Positions 55,879-64,000 of a stretch of 64,000 bases of DNA are shown one piece after another. The DNA is from JACDEA01 sp963742585. Its GTDB lineage: Bacteria > Actinomycetota > Acidimicrobiia > Acidimicrobiales > JACDEA01. The notes under the pieces are model-generated. The model did no database searches, was not told where the DNA came from, and saw only the letters and a program-made list of their open reading frames with translations. The stretch covers positions 37,861 through 101,860 of the forward strand of contig CAVUMI010000002.1 of the NCBI GenBank assembly GCA_963742585.1. Direction: 5' to 3'. How positions within the stretch are numbered: the stretch's first letter is position 1; every line of letters starts with the position of its first letter. A program made the position numbers and the translations under genes.

Positions 55879-56549
55879 GGCCGCATCTCATATCCAGCAC
55901 CGCGAACCGTGTGAATGAGGCGAGGGCCAGCTAGCTCCATCTTGCGGCGTAACGCGCTGATGTGTACCTCGACGAGATTCGGGTCGTATTCGTCGAAGCG
56001 CCAGACCAGCGATAGGAGTTGCGGCTTCGAGAACACCCGGCCGGGACTGCGTGCGAAGACGCATAACAGTTCGAATTCAGTCTGGGTGAGTTTGAGGTCG
56101 GCGCCCCCTCGTAGAGCGATGCGGTTCGCTTCATCCACCACCACATCGCGCACCTCCAAGGTGCTCGAAGCGAGCCGGCCGCTCCGACGGAGCACCGCAC
56201 GGAGTCGCGCGAGAAGCTCGGCGAGAGCGAACGGCTTGACGAGGTAGTCGTCGGCACCGACCTCGAAACCACGCAAACGGTCCTCGAGCGCGTCAGCCGC
56301 GGTCACGAAGATCACCGGGATGCCTGCGCTCCTGCGCAGGAAGGCGGCAACCTCGAAACCGTCCGGCGCCGTGGGCAGGCGTATGTCAAGCACGGCGACG
56401 TCTGGGCGGAAGTTGTCGACGATGGCGGGGATCGATGAACCGTCCGCCTGAGCGGCGACTGTAAATCCGACGGCGCTGAGGGCAGAAACCACGCTGTCTC
56501 GCAGCGCGTCGTCATCTTCGACGAGAAGGACACGCACCGGCGAAGCCAT
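55875..56549 (-). CDS. OmpR/PhoB-family response regulator
   Basis: A 224-residue regulator. Receiver: VRVLLVEDDDALRDSVVSAL, phosphoacceptor Asp55 (VAVLDIRLP), VIFVTAADALEDRLRGFEVG and YLVKPFALAELLARL. Output: winged helix with LKLTQTEFELLCVFARSPGR and VEVHISALRRKMELAG, ending in LIHTVRGAGYEMRP. The gene leads the operon with the kinase. A tandem CTTCAG repeat at 56588-56603, 39 bases upstream of its ATG, and similar repeats at other envelope genes make it the likely binder, including autoregulation. Confidence 0.93.
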   Translation of the reverse strand: MASPVRVLLVEDDDALRDSVVSALSAVGFTVAAQADGSSIPAIVDNFRPDVAVLDIRLPTAPDGFEVAAFLRRSAGIPVIFVTAADALEDRLRGFEVGADDYLVKPFALAELLARLRAVLRRSGRLASSTLEVRDVVVDEANRIALRGGADLKLTQTEFELLCVFARSPGRVFSKPQLLSLVWRFDEYDPNLVEVHISALRRKMELAGPRLIHTVRGAGYEMRP

Positions 56550-56587
56550 GGCCTCATTGTCGCAAGGTCGAACGCATTGGTGCGGCG

Positions 56588-56603
56588 CTTCAGGAATCTT
56601 CAG
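56588..56603. promoter_or_regulatory. Tandem CTTCAG direct repeat, site 3
   Basis: CTTCAG at 56588-56593 and 56598-56603 (CTTCAGGAATCTTCAG) between the response regulator (start 56549) and the acyltransferase fusion gene (start 56695). Confidence 0.65.
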
Positions 56604-56694
56604 CGCTCGTGCGGGCGTTTCGCCGTGCGCGGCGAGCCAGCATGGCGCGCATGCCCGCAAGTCGTCAGAGGTCGCGTTTGTCGATGCAGCCGTG

Positions 56695-58947
56695 ATGACT
56701 GCGCCTGTCGCGCTGGCGCACCGGGCCACCGGTCGGCCCGCGCCTCGCACATCGGCGGCGCCGCAGCGTGAGGAGCGGAATGCCACGGTTGACCTGCTGC
56801 GGGGTGCCGCCATCGTGCGCGTCGTGCTGTGGCACGCGAGCGGCGCAACATGGTTGACCGCGTTCGCCGCCATTCCTCTGATGTTTTTTGTCACGGGGTT
56901 CCTATTGGCGTCCGCGCTCGAGCGTCGCGGTTACCCGACGGTCCTTGCCACGCGTGCCCGAAGGATCCTCCTGCCGCTTTGGCTTTACGGCGCCACCGTG
57001 GCTTCGGCCGGCGCGCTCTACTCCGTCCTACGCGGCGCGTCGCTCGAGTTGTACTGGCGTGCACTCCTCCGCGGCTCGACCTGGCTTCTCCCAGTGACGG
57101 ATCCTGTTTCGTCTGGGTGGCACGAGGGATGGCTGTCGAGTCACCTCTGGTACGTGCGGGCGTACCTATGGCTGCTCGCTCTGGCCCCGCTCTTCGCGTG
57201 GCTCGCCCGCCGCGCGGCGCGAGGTGCGACCGCGCTGTTCGTCGTCATCGTGGCAGTCGAGTCGACGCGGAGGTTCAGCGTTCCGGGGGTAACCACTGGC
57301 GCGGCGCGGGTGCTCCTCGGCGATGTCGCGACCTACGGACTGTTCCTCATGGCTGGGCTGGCGTATCGCCGCTCCGACAGCCTTCCCTCGCGACGTGTCC
57401 TCCTGACCGGGAGCGCCGCCTGCGCGATAGGTGCGGCCCTCTACGCCGCAGTGGTTGGGCTGCCTCCCGGTGGTGTGAACGCGTCATACCTCGCGGTGAC
57501 GCTCACAGGATTTTCACTGCTGATGGCCATCGGCGCCGTCGCCGGCCGCCTCGGGAAACTCGCGGGCAGGCCTGCCGTCGCCCGCAGCACCCGGTTCGTC
57601 TCCGGACGAGCGTTGACGATCTATCTGTGGCATCCCGTCGCGGTCGTTGGTGCGCGCGCCGCGATCGACCATCGGGTTGCTCACCCACTACCCCTTGTGC
57701 TGTTGGTTACAGCGTTGCTTTGCGGCGCCGCGGTGATTGGCGCGGGCCGGCTCGAAGACATCGCCGCGGCCCGCCGCCCGCTTGGCGTCGGTGTGCTTGG
57801 TCGTGTTGTCGCGTTCTGCTCGGCTGCGACGATCGCCATGGTCGCCGCCGTACCTGTGCTCACGCGACCAGTGATACCGCGCGACAGGCCAGACGCCGCC
57901 ACGGTCCAGACTCCACCCCTCTCGCCACCGTCGTTCCGCGAGGTACTCCGGAATGATGCATTCGACGCGCCTGTATCCGCTCAGGACCCGCGCCGCGTAC
58001 GTTTGGTTCACGGGCGCATGCCCACGCTGGTGCTCCAACGGGTCTTGGACGACTGGCGCCGCGCGAATCCGGACGTCGCTTCGGTGGCCGTGTCTGTGGT
58101 GGCGGATGGACGGCAGTGGCTCGGGACGTCAACCCGCCGTGGCGCCGTGGCCATTGCCCCTCATCAGTCGTACCAGACGGCGAGTCTGACGAAGCTGTTC
58201 ACCGCAGCGCTCGTACTCCGGGCGGTCGATGAGGGTCGCCTTGATCTCGATACCCCCTTGCCGCGGGTCGGGGGCGTGCGCCTGCCCCGGGGCATGGTCC
58301 AGGTCACGCCGCGTCAGTTGCTCCAGCACACCTCGGGTATCGTCGACTACCGCAGCCTTCCCGCGCTTGATCGTGATCCCCCGCTTACTCCAGCGAAAGC
58401 AGTGCAACGCGCTCTGCTGGCGCCGCCACTCTCACCCCCCGGCGCCGAAGTGCACTACACGAGCACCAATTATCTGTATCTGGGGTTGATCCTCGAAGAG
58501 GTCACTGGGATGCCCTACGCCGACCTCGTTGCGGGCATGGCCGCCGCCACGGCGGTGCCACGAATCCGGGTCGGGCCGGACCTGACGCCGACCTGGCTCG
58601 GACACGCGGCCGCTGGTGTAAACGCGTCGACGCCGGATCTGGCTCGCTGGTTCGATGCGGTCTCGACGCCGGGCCGATTCCTTTCCGCGCCGCGCGTTCG
58701 CCAATTCCTCACCATCGACCGATCCAACCTCGGTCTCGGTGCGTGGCCCCTGTGCCCGTGCTGGACCACCGGCAGCGTTCATCGATCAGCGGCGATGGGC
58801 CAGTTCGTCGGCCACGGCGGGCTGTATCACAGCAGTGTTGGTGTGACTCTCTCGATCCACATCGAGCCGTCGAACGAGATGAACGGAAGGCACGTCGAAA
58901 CCCTCAACACGATCTTGACGGACGCGCTCCGTCGGGGCGCGGGCTGA
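56695..58947 (+). CDS. Acyltransferase-3 fused to class C beta-lactamase-like serine hydrolase (750 aa)
   Basis: The N-terminal part (about 1-390) is an integral-membrane acyltransferase 3 domain: NATVDLLRGAAIVRVVLWHA, ATRARRILLPLWLYGATVAS, WYVRAYLWLLALAPLF and the late SGRALTIYLWHPVAVVGA, around ten helices. After a linker with another helix, the outside part (about 460-750) is a serine hydrolase: Ser497-Leu-Thr-Lys500 (SxxK), Tyr588-Thr-Ser and HGG at 707. Acyltransferase 3 proteins O-acetylate wall polymers; class C-like hydrolases include esterases and D-Ala-peptidases. Both halves in one chain suggests paired addition and removal of wall modifications. ATG 56695 was chosen downstream of the CTTCAG repeat; the frame is open upstream to 56548. 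Confidence 0.85.
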   Translation: MTAPVALAHRATGRPAPRTSAAPQREERNATVDLLRGAAIVRVVLWHASGATWLTAFAAIPLMFFVTGFLLASALERRGYPTVLATRARRILLPLWLYGATVASAGALYSVLRGASLELYWRALLRGSTWLLPVTDPVSSGWHEGWLSSHLWYVRAYLWLLALAPLFAWLARRAARGATALFVVIVAVESTRRFSVPGVTTGAARVLLGDVATYGLFLMAGLAYRRSDSLPSRRVLLTGSAACAIGAALYAAVVGLPPGGVNASYLAVTLTGFSLLMAIGAVAGRLGKLAGRPAVARSTRFVSGRALTIYLWHPVAVVGARAAIDHRVAHPLPLVLLVTALLCGAAVIGAGRLEDIAAARRPLGVGVLGRVVAFCSAATIAMVAAVPVLTRPVIPRDRPDAATVQTPPLSPPSFREVLRNDAFDAPVSAQDPRRVRLVHGRMPTLVLQRVLDDWRRANPDVASVAVSVVADGRQWLGTSTRRGAVAIAPHQSYQTASLTKLFTAALVLRAVDEGRLDLDTPLPRVGGVRLPRGMVQVTPRQLLQHTSGIVDYRSLPALDRDPPLTPAKAVQRALLAPPLSPPGAEVHYTSTNYLYLGLILEEVTGMPYADLVAGMAAATAVPRIRVGPDLTPTWLGHAAAGVNASTPDLARWFDAVSTPGRFLSAPRVRQFLTIDRSNLGLGAWPLCPCWTTGSVHRSAAMGQFVGHGGLYHSSVGVTLSIHIEPSNEMNGRHVETLNTILTDALRRGAG

Positions 58948-58975
58948 TACGAGGTCTACGGCGATTGGCCCGTTC

Positions 58976-59137
58976 TCAGCTGGACTCGCGCCGCGTCTCC
59001 TCGCTGTCCCGACGTCCCTGTTCGAATTCGCGCTTCGCTCGACCGAGCGAACGCGCCAGCTCCGGCAGTTTGGCTCCGCCGAACAGCACCAGCACGACAA
59101 CGAGGATGATCAGCAGCTCAGGGGGACCGACGTCCAC
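58976..59137 (-). CDS. TatA/TatB-like small membrane protein (second copy)
   Basis: A 53-residue TatA-like protein from GTG 59137: short start VDVGPPE, helix LLIILVVVLVLFGG, then the amphipathic AKLPELARSLGRAKREFEQG and an Arg/Glu tail. The Phe-Gly-Gly hinge and the Pro-Glu-Leu-Ala helix are as in TatA. It may broaden the twin-arginine pore for a subset of envelope proteins. A tandem CTTCAG repeat is 52 bases upstream. Confidence 0.85.
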   Translation of the reverse strand: MDVGPPELLIILVVVLVLFGGAKLPELARSLGRAKREFEQGRRDSEETRRESS

Positions 59138-59483
59138 AACAAGTCAGCGTAGGTAATTCGCGCACCTCATTTTGCGGGAAGCGCGTCGCTTCAGAAAGCT
59201 TCAGCATCCAGTCGCGCTCCGGAGTTGAAGAGATCGGGGCGCGGCAGCCGGGATGGGCACGCGCCGGCGGCGCTGGTGGCGCTCCACAAGGACAAGTGTC
59301 GGGTACGCGTTCGCGCTCGATTTCGTTAGCGGGGCAGTGGCCGTCTCCGTTAACACCTGGCCGATTTGGCCGCGCTGGAGCGCGCGACGAACTGTCTCGA
59401 CGAGGTGCTGTCGCTCTTGCGAGGTGGCCTCACGAGCGTTGGTTAGCGGCCGACAATGCATAGCTGCCCGGCCGCTACATGTT
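59138..59483. other. Intergenic region upstream of marR, with a CTTCAG direct repeat
   Basis: No convincing gene; open frames on both strands (59201-59461 minus, 59253-59495 plus) lack family features. CTTCAG occurs at 59189-59194 and 59199-59204 (site 4), 10 bases apart, 52 bases before the tatA-like start. Confidence 0.5.
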
Positions 59484-59509
59484 CAACTACACTAGTTGCA
59501 GTGCTACAA
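59484..59509. promoter_or_regulatory. Probable MarR operator
   Basis: Inverted repeat CAACTA-CAC-TAGTTG at 59484-59498 overlaps a second one, TTGCAG-TG-CTACAA, at 59496-59509. The second spans the GTG start of the marR gene. MarR proteins commonly bind such AT-rich palindromes over their own start. Confidence 0.6.
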
Positions 59510-59989
59510 CGAACTGCGCCCGAACCGGCACCGACGACCGATGCCCTCCTCAAGGCGTCGCGAGCGCTCGTGGGGGTCGCCGCTCGATCCCTTGCCGACG
59601 TCGACGAGGTCACGTTGCCGCAGTTCCGGGCACTGGTCGTCCTCAGTCGACCATCTGCCGTGACGGTACGCGACCTCGCCGACGCACTCGACGTTCATCC
59701 ATCCACGGCGACGCGACTGTGTGACCGCCTTGACCGAAAGCAGCTGATTCGGCGGCAGCCCGGGCGGGGAGCGGACCGCCGGGAGACGACAGTCGAGTTG
59801 ACGGCTCGGGGACGTCGGCTCGTCGACCGCGTTACCGAGCGCCGGCGCCGGGACCTTGCCGCAATCGCCTCGGCGATGGCTCCGGCCGATCGTGGTCACG
59901 CCCTTCGCGGGCTCAACGCTTTTGCTGAGGCGGCCGGCGAGATGCCGTTGGTCGACCCGTTCGGATGGAACGACGCAGGCCGGACGTGA
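59501..59989 (+). CDS. MarR-family transcriptional regulator
   Basis: A 162-residue winged-helix regulator: dimer helix ALLKASRALVGVAARSLADV, VTLPQFRALVVLSR, HTH TVRDLADALDVHPSTATRLC and DRLDRKQLIRRQPGRGADRR, wing RETTVELTARGRRLVD. GTG 59501 is preferred over ATG 59456 because the family start and operator fit there. It heads an operon with the ClC channel (GTGA overlap), Usp, kinase and lipoprotein genes and probably represses itself. Confidence 0.88.
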   Translation: MLQRTAPEPAPTTDALLKASRALVGVAARSLADVDEVTLPQFRALVVLSRPSAVTVRDLADALDVHPSTATRLCDRLDRKQLIRRQPGRGADRRETTVELTARGRRLVDRVTERRRRDLAAIASAMAPADRGHALRGLNAFAEAAGEMPLVDPFGWNDAGRT

Positions 59990-61975
59990 TCGAAGTCATA
60001 GCTCGCATTAAGGACTGGCCCTACCTGCGGAAGTGGCTGGTACTCGGTGTTCTCATCGGCGTCGTTGCCGGTCTCGGGGCGATCGCGTTCATCTTCGCTC
60101 TGGAGGGCGCGTCGAAGCTGTTGCTCGAAACGATGGGCGGCTACCGGCCCCCGCTGCCGATCGGCGAGGGAAATCGCCTGGTAGCCGGGGAGTTCACGAG
60201 GCCATGGGCGGTCCCGTTGGTCGTGGGCCTGGGCGGACTCATATCGGGTGTGCTGGTGTTCGGATTCGCGCCCGAAGCCGAGGGTCACGGCACTGACGCG
60301 GCGATTGCCGCCGTGCACCACAACCCTCGTGGCATTCGCGGGCGTGTCACTCTGATCAAGCTCGCAGCGTCGGCTGCGACAATCGGCTCGGGCGGATCAG
60401 CGGGCCGAGAGGGCCCGACAGCGCAGATCAGTGCAGGCTTCGGGTCCCTACTCGCGCGGCGCCTGGGACTGAGTCCGCAGGATGCCGCGCATCGCCGTAG
60501 CCGTGGGTACCGGCGCAGGGATCGGCGCCATCTTTCGCGCTCCCCTCGGCGGCGCGGTTCTCGGGACGGAGATCCTCTACCGCGACGATCTCGAGCCTGA
60601 GGCGCTGTTCCCCTCCCTCGTTGCTTCCATCGTCGGGTTCTCGGTCTTTGGCGCCGTCGAAGGCTTCGAACCCATATTCGGGCGACTGTCGACGCCGCAG
60701 TTCGATCATCCGGTGCAGCTGCTCTATTACGCGCTGTTGGGAATCGCCGCGGGGCTCATCGGGCGGCTGTACGCACGCACGTTCTATGCCTTCGCGCATC
60801 TTCGTGGACGCTTCCCCGGGCCGGACATGCTCAAGCCTGCGTTCGCAGGTGTTGCCGTGGGTCTCATCGGCCTTGCCTTTCCTCCGGCGCTGGCGACGGG
60901 CTACGGGTGGTTGCAGCGCGGCATGAGCGACGGGCTTCCGGGCATGGCGCTCTGGATCGTCCTCGCGTTGCCACTTGTCAAGATCGTCGCCACCTCCGCG
61001 ACCGTCGGTTCGGGCGGCTCGGGGGGCATCTTCGGCCCCGGCATGGTGATCGGCGGGTTCCTCGGCCTCGGTTTGTGGCGGGTGCTCCATGGCAACGCAC
61101 CGGGGATGCCGGAGCTACCGGCGCCGTTCATGGTGGTGGGCATGATCGCCTGCTTCGGCAGCGTGGCCCACGCGCCCCTCGGCCTCATGTTGATGGTCGG
61201 CGAGATGACCGGCAGTCTTGCCCTGCTGCCGCCAGCGATGGTCGCGATCGGGCTGGCCACGCTCGTCGTTGGTGACGACACGATCTACGAGAGCCAACTC
61301 CGCAGCCGTGTCGATGCTCCCGCGCACCGTGCCGCTTTCGGTCTTCCTCTGCTGAGCTCGATCCTGGTGGGCGACGTCATGAAGCCACCCCGACTCGTAC
61401 TCGAGGGTGCGCAACCGTGGGCCGAAGCGCGATCCAGGATGGCTGATCAGCGCCTACCGGGCGCGCCGGTCGTGCGCGACGGAAGTTTCGCCGGTGTCGC
61501 CTCGATGGGCGGCTCGGAGCAACACGCGACCGCCGCGGCGGCTTCGGACCGGGCCTATCCCACTGTTGAGCCGGATCAAACGCTCGATGTCGCACTCGAC
61601 GCAATGGTGTCGGCCGGCGTCAAGTGGTTGCCAGTTGTGCGTCACAGCGATGTCGTGGGAGTCGTCGCCATGACCGAGGTCATCGGCGGATACCAGGATG
61701 CATTGCGGCGGTCGTCTCGACGACTTCTCGATCTTCGGGGGCGCTCGTCGATCGTCGAGGCCGAGGTGGCGGCGACTTCGCCACTGGCCGGCAGCACAGT
61801 CGCGGCGGCGCCGTGGCCTAGCGGCGCGGTCGCGTTGAGCATCGACCGGAGCAGCCAATTGCTGACACCGAGGCCTGAAACCGAGCTGTGTCCAGGCGAC
61901 GTCATCGTTGTTGTGGTTCCGGCGCCATCGGAACCCGAGCTACGTGCTCTGTTCGGAGGTGACTTGGATGGCTGA
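59986..61975 (+). CDS. ClC-family chloride channel/antiporter with CBS and TrkA-C-like tail (one frameshift)
   Basis: A membrane ClC domain has the anion-path motifs GSGGSAGREGP (with the Glu gate in GREGP), GTGAGIGAIFRAPLGGAVLG and GSGGSGGIFGPGMVIGGFLG. A cytoplasmic tail follows with two CBS motifs (VGDVMKPPRLVLEGAQPWAE; YPTVEPDQTLDVALDAMVSA) and a final RCK-C-like domain (VEAEVAATSPLAGSTVAAAP and LCPGDVIVVVVPAP). About 663 residues. One shift lies near 60484. GTG 59986 overlaps the marR stop. Its stop overlaps the start of the Usp gene. It moves chloride, or chloride for protons. Confidence 0.9.
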
Positions 61976-62417
61976 ATTGCTTCTGGCCGGCGTCGACGGT
62001 TCGGCCGCGTCGCAGAACGCCCTACGTTGGGCGACAGACTATGCCGAGACCCGGGACTGCGAGATTCTCGCCGCGCACGTCATCACCTACTCGGTGGAGT
62101 TTCGGCGTGATTTGCCCCCGACGGGCCTCACCGCGTGGCGACAGAAACTTCGCGATCAACTTGAGGGCGAGTGGATGGCTGCGCTTCGAGACACGCAGGT
62201 TCGCTATCGCACAACATTGGTCGAGTCCGATTCCGTCGACGGTGGACTCCTCGAACTCGCCGCGGCGAGTGAGGTGTCGCTGATTGTGCTGGGTGCACAC
62301 GCAGGCGTCGACCTGAAGGATCGGTTGCTCGGCGCCGTCACGTACAAGGTCTCGCATCGCGCTGATCGCCCGGTCGTCATCGTGCCAGCAGCGTGGAGCG
62401 CGACGTCGGCGCGATGA
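61968..62417 (+). CDS. Universal stress protein (UspA family)
   Basis: An intact 149-residue Usp: MAELLLAGVDGSAASQNALR (first strand and ATP-site Asp), ILAAHVITY, LLELAAASEVSLIVLGAHAG and the phosphate-binding end LGAVTYKVSHRADRPVVIVP (G-x-V/T-x-H pattern). It starts at 61968 after GGAGGTGAC and overlaps the ClC gene by 8 bases and the kinase gene by ATGA. Usp proteins bind ATP and act in stress survival; here it may regulate the ClC channel. Confidence 0.9.
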   Translation: MAELLLAGVDGSAASQNALRWATDYAETRDCEILAAHVITYSVEFRRDLPPTGLTAWRQKLRDQLEGEWMAALRDTQVRYRTTLVESDSVDGGLLELAAASEVSLIVLGAHAGVDLKDRLLGAVTYKVSHRADRPVVIVPAAWSATSAR

Positions 62418-63796
62418 AGTCGCCGCGCTCCCGACAAATCGGCCTGCGGTGGCGCGCGATGATCGGCTTCGGGCTGACGGGTCTGCTCGTAGCCCTCGTG
62501 CTTGCCGGTGTCACCTACGGGGTTGCGCGGAACTACCTCGTCAAACAGCGGGAGGAGACCGCGACCCGCCAGACATACGTCAACGCCCGGTTGGCGAGAA
62601 GCGTGCTCCGACTGACCCAACCCGATGTGCGGTCATTCCTCGCCGGTCTCGGTGGGGGCACCGCGTCGACGACGGTGCTCCGTTACCAGGACGAATGGTT
62701 CGCGACATCTGTCGCGACCGGCCGCGAGGCGATCCCGCCCGGGTTAGTCCGGCTCGTGAGTGGTGGAGGTGCCGGTCACCAGCGTTATCGGGACGATGAC
62801 GGTGGCCTGCGGCTAGCGGTCGGAGTCGCAGTACCTGCGGCCGATGCCGCCTACTTCGAGCTCTACTCGCTGTCCGAGCTCGAGCGGACGCTCGACTTGC
62901 TGGCCCGGTCGCTTGCCTTTGGTGTGGCCGGCGCCGCGGTCGCTGCGGCGGCGGTCGGACGCGCCGCATCGACACGTCTCGTTCGTCCGCTGCGACCCGT
63001 AGCGGACGCGGCGCAACGCATCGCAGGTGGTGCGCTCGACACCCGTCTGGACGAGAAAACCGATCCAGACCTCCGCCGGCTGGTCGAGGCATTCAACGCG
63101 ATGGCCGAGGCTCTTGAGGCGCGCATCCAGCGGGAGACACGGTTCGCTGCTGACGTGAGCCATGAGCTCCGATCGCCACTCGCCGCCGTCGCGGCTTCGC
63201 TCGAAGTCATCGATCGGCGTCGCGAGCAGTTGCCACCGCAGGTCGTTGATGCACTAGGCGTCCTCGTTGACAAGGTCGCCATGTTCCAGCAGACGGTCCT
63301 CGATCTGCTTGAGATCTCCAAGATGGACGCGGGTACTGCGGACCTGGCGATCGATCGGATCGACGTGCGCCACCTCATCGAACGGGTAAGCGCTTTGCAT
63401 GGAGCTGATGATGCGGTCGTCAACATCGGGTCCGGCGTGCCGGCTCACATCGCGGGTGACCGTCGCCGGCTCGCGCAGGCGCTGGGCAATCTGCTCGATA
63501 ACGCGCGTCGCTACGCCGGCGGAGTCAAGACCATTGATGTTTCGCTGGAGCACGGCTTCATCCGCATATCGCTCGACGATCAAGGCCCAGGTGTTCCCCC
63601 TGAGGAACGGGATGCGATCTTCGGCCGCTTCGCCCGGGGCGAGGCCGGAATCCACGCGGGCAGTTCCAGTGGTAGTGGACTCGGCCTCGCGCTCGTCGCC
63701 GAACACGTGAAGTTGCATCAGGGCCGGGTCTGGGTCGAGGACGCGCCCGCCGGCGGCGCTCGGTTCGTCGTCGAGTTGCCAGTGGGTGCCCGATGA
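62414..63796 (+). CDS. Membrane histidine kinase (MtrB-like)
   Basis: A 460-residue kinase. Helix 1 (MIGFGLTGLLVALVLAGVTY), an extracytoplasmic sensor part (about 35-155), helix 2 (LAFGVAGAAVAAAAVG), a HAMP linker (RLVRPLRPVADAAQRIAGGA), HisKA with FAADVSHELRSPLAAVAASL, and an ATPase domain with ALGNLLDNARRYAGGVKTID and GSGLGLALVAEHVKLHQG. The order kinase then GerMN lipoprotein matches the mtrB-lpqB arrangement of actinobacteria, but no regulator gene precedes it in this window. Confidence 0.9.
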   Translation: MKSPRSRQIGLRWRAMIGFGLTGLLVALVLAGVTYGVARNYLVKQREETATRQTYVNARLARSVLRLTQPDVRSFLAGLGGGTASTTVLRYQDEWFATSVATGREAIPPGLVRLVSGGGAGHQRYRDDDGGLRLAVGVAVPAADAAYFELYSLSELERTLDLLARSLAFGVAGAAVAAAAVGRAASTRLVRPLRPVADAAQRIAGGALDTRLDEKTDPDLRRLVEAFNAMAEALEARIQRETRFAADVSHELRSPLAAVAASLEVIDRRREQLPPQVVDALGVLVDKVAMFQQTVLDLLEISKMDAGTADLAIDRIDVRHLIERVSALHGADDAVVNIGSGVPAHIAGDRRRLAQALGNLLDNARRYAGGVKTIDVSLEHGFIRISLDDQGPGVPPEERDAIFGRFARGEAGIHAGSSSGSGLGLALVAEHVKLHQGRVWVEDAPAGGARFVVELPVGAR

Positions 63797-64000
63797 TGTT
63801 TCGGCGAGCCGTCCTCGGCATCCTTCTGACCGCTTGCCTCAGTGGATGCGCCGTCTCAGGCCAACGCGATACCGCGATTGTGGATCCCGACACGGTGCCG
63901 TTCGGGCTGTTGGACTCCGATGCGCCGCCGTTGGTGCCGCCAACGACCACAGGGTCCGGGGAACTTGTCTCCCTGTGCTTCGTGCGTGAAGGCCGCCTCG
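63793..64000 (+). CDS. GerMN-type lipoprotein, N-terminal part (cut at window end)
   Basis: The first 69 codons show a lipoprotein signal (MMFRRAVLGILLTACLSGCA, lipobox LSGC), then VPFGLLDSDAPP and a Pro/Thr linker followed by the start of a GerMN-like strand (LVSLCFVREGRL). It overlaps the kinase stop as ATGATG. LpqB-type proteins work with MtrB at the envelope. The domain itself lies past the window end. Confidence 0.7.
   Translation, partial: MMFRRAVLGILLTACLSGCAVSGQRDTAIVDPDTVPFGLLDSDAPPLVPPTTTGSGELVSLCFVREGRL

Noticed and set aside
56548..56694. Upstream extension of the acyltransferase fusion from ATG 56548
   Set aside because: The extension has no family similarity and would overlap the response regulator's ATG and include the CTTCAG repeat within coding sequence.
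59201..59495. Opposing open frames in the region before marR
   Set aside because: Both translations are basic and featureless, and neither has a good ribosome binding site.

Overview
The window is high-GC DNA with a clear actinobacterial gene set: two WhiB iron-sulfur regulators, an AfsR/SARP regulator, a class E-type sortase, an F420-type luciferase-like oxidoreductase, UPF0182, a Zincin_2/DUF2342 metalloprotease, a DivIVA protein, MreB and a GerMN lipoprotein behind an MtrB-like kinase. By gene content an Acidimicrobiia-type actinomycete is my best guess; this is inference, not a phylogenetic test. Many genes in roughly 1-43 kb, including ppk1, mreB and moaE, are broken by single-base shifts while the protein continues in the next frame. 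I read these as uncorrected sequencing errors and give one CDS per gene with shift positions. Frameshifts are much rarer from about 43 kb to the end.

Layout. 1-7 kb: end of a VWA protein, an AfsR-like regulator, a macrodomain hydrolase and a very large secreted protein. 7-13 kb: whiB, glutamate formimidoyltransferase, an AbiEi/DUF559 gene bracketed by two copies of a long perfect palindrome, an LLM oxidoreductase, tatA, a second whiB, an HtrA protease and a ROK kinase. 13-18 kb: a polyphosphate and nucleotide-sanitation block (ppk1, CYTH-CHAD, NUDIX, histidine phosphatase). 18-20.7 kb: arsR, an ArsI-like lyase, an aquaporin and a YibE/F membrane protein. 21-30 kb: MFS transporter, secreted propeller protein, Zincin_2 protease, epimerase, second HtrA, moaE, mreB and a HEAT-repeat protein. 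30-43 kb: sortase, a Pro-Glu-repeat tail-anchored protein, a YlbL-type PDZ-Lon protease, a kinase/FecR lipoprotein/response regulator operon, a DivIVA fusion protein, UPF0182, a small double-glycine-leader peptide and the initiator tRNA.

43-64 kb: OsmC, a CNNM/CorC exporter, an excalibur-domain protein plus a large surface protein, a META lipoprotein, DUF4386, a dehydrogenase pseudogene, a metallophosphoesterase, NhaA with a small overlapping membrane peptide, a two-component system, an acyltransferase-serine hydrolase fusion, a second TatA-like protein, and a MarR/ClC/Usp/kinase/lipoprotein operon that runs off the end.

The most interesting signals are: (1) a dispersed palindrome flanking a nuclease-fold gene, reminiscent of the REP/RAYT arrangement; (2) a second 42-43 bp dispersed palindromic element, two copies of which lie inside genes; (3) tandem CTTCAG repeats with 10 bp period upstream of the two-component system, the surface-protein operon, the META lipoprotein, the acyltransferase fusion and the small tatA, suggesting a cell-envelope regulon; (4) an orphan double-glycine-leader peptide next to the initiator tRNA.
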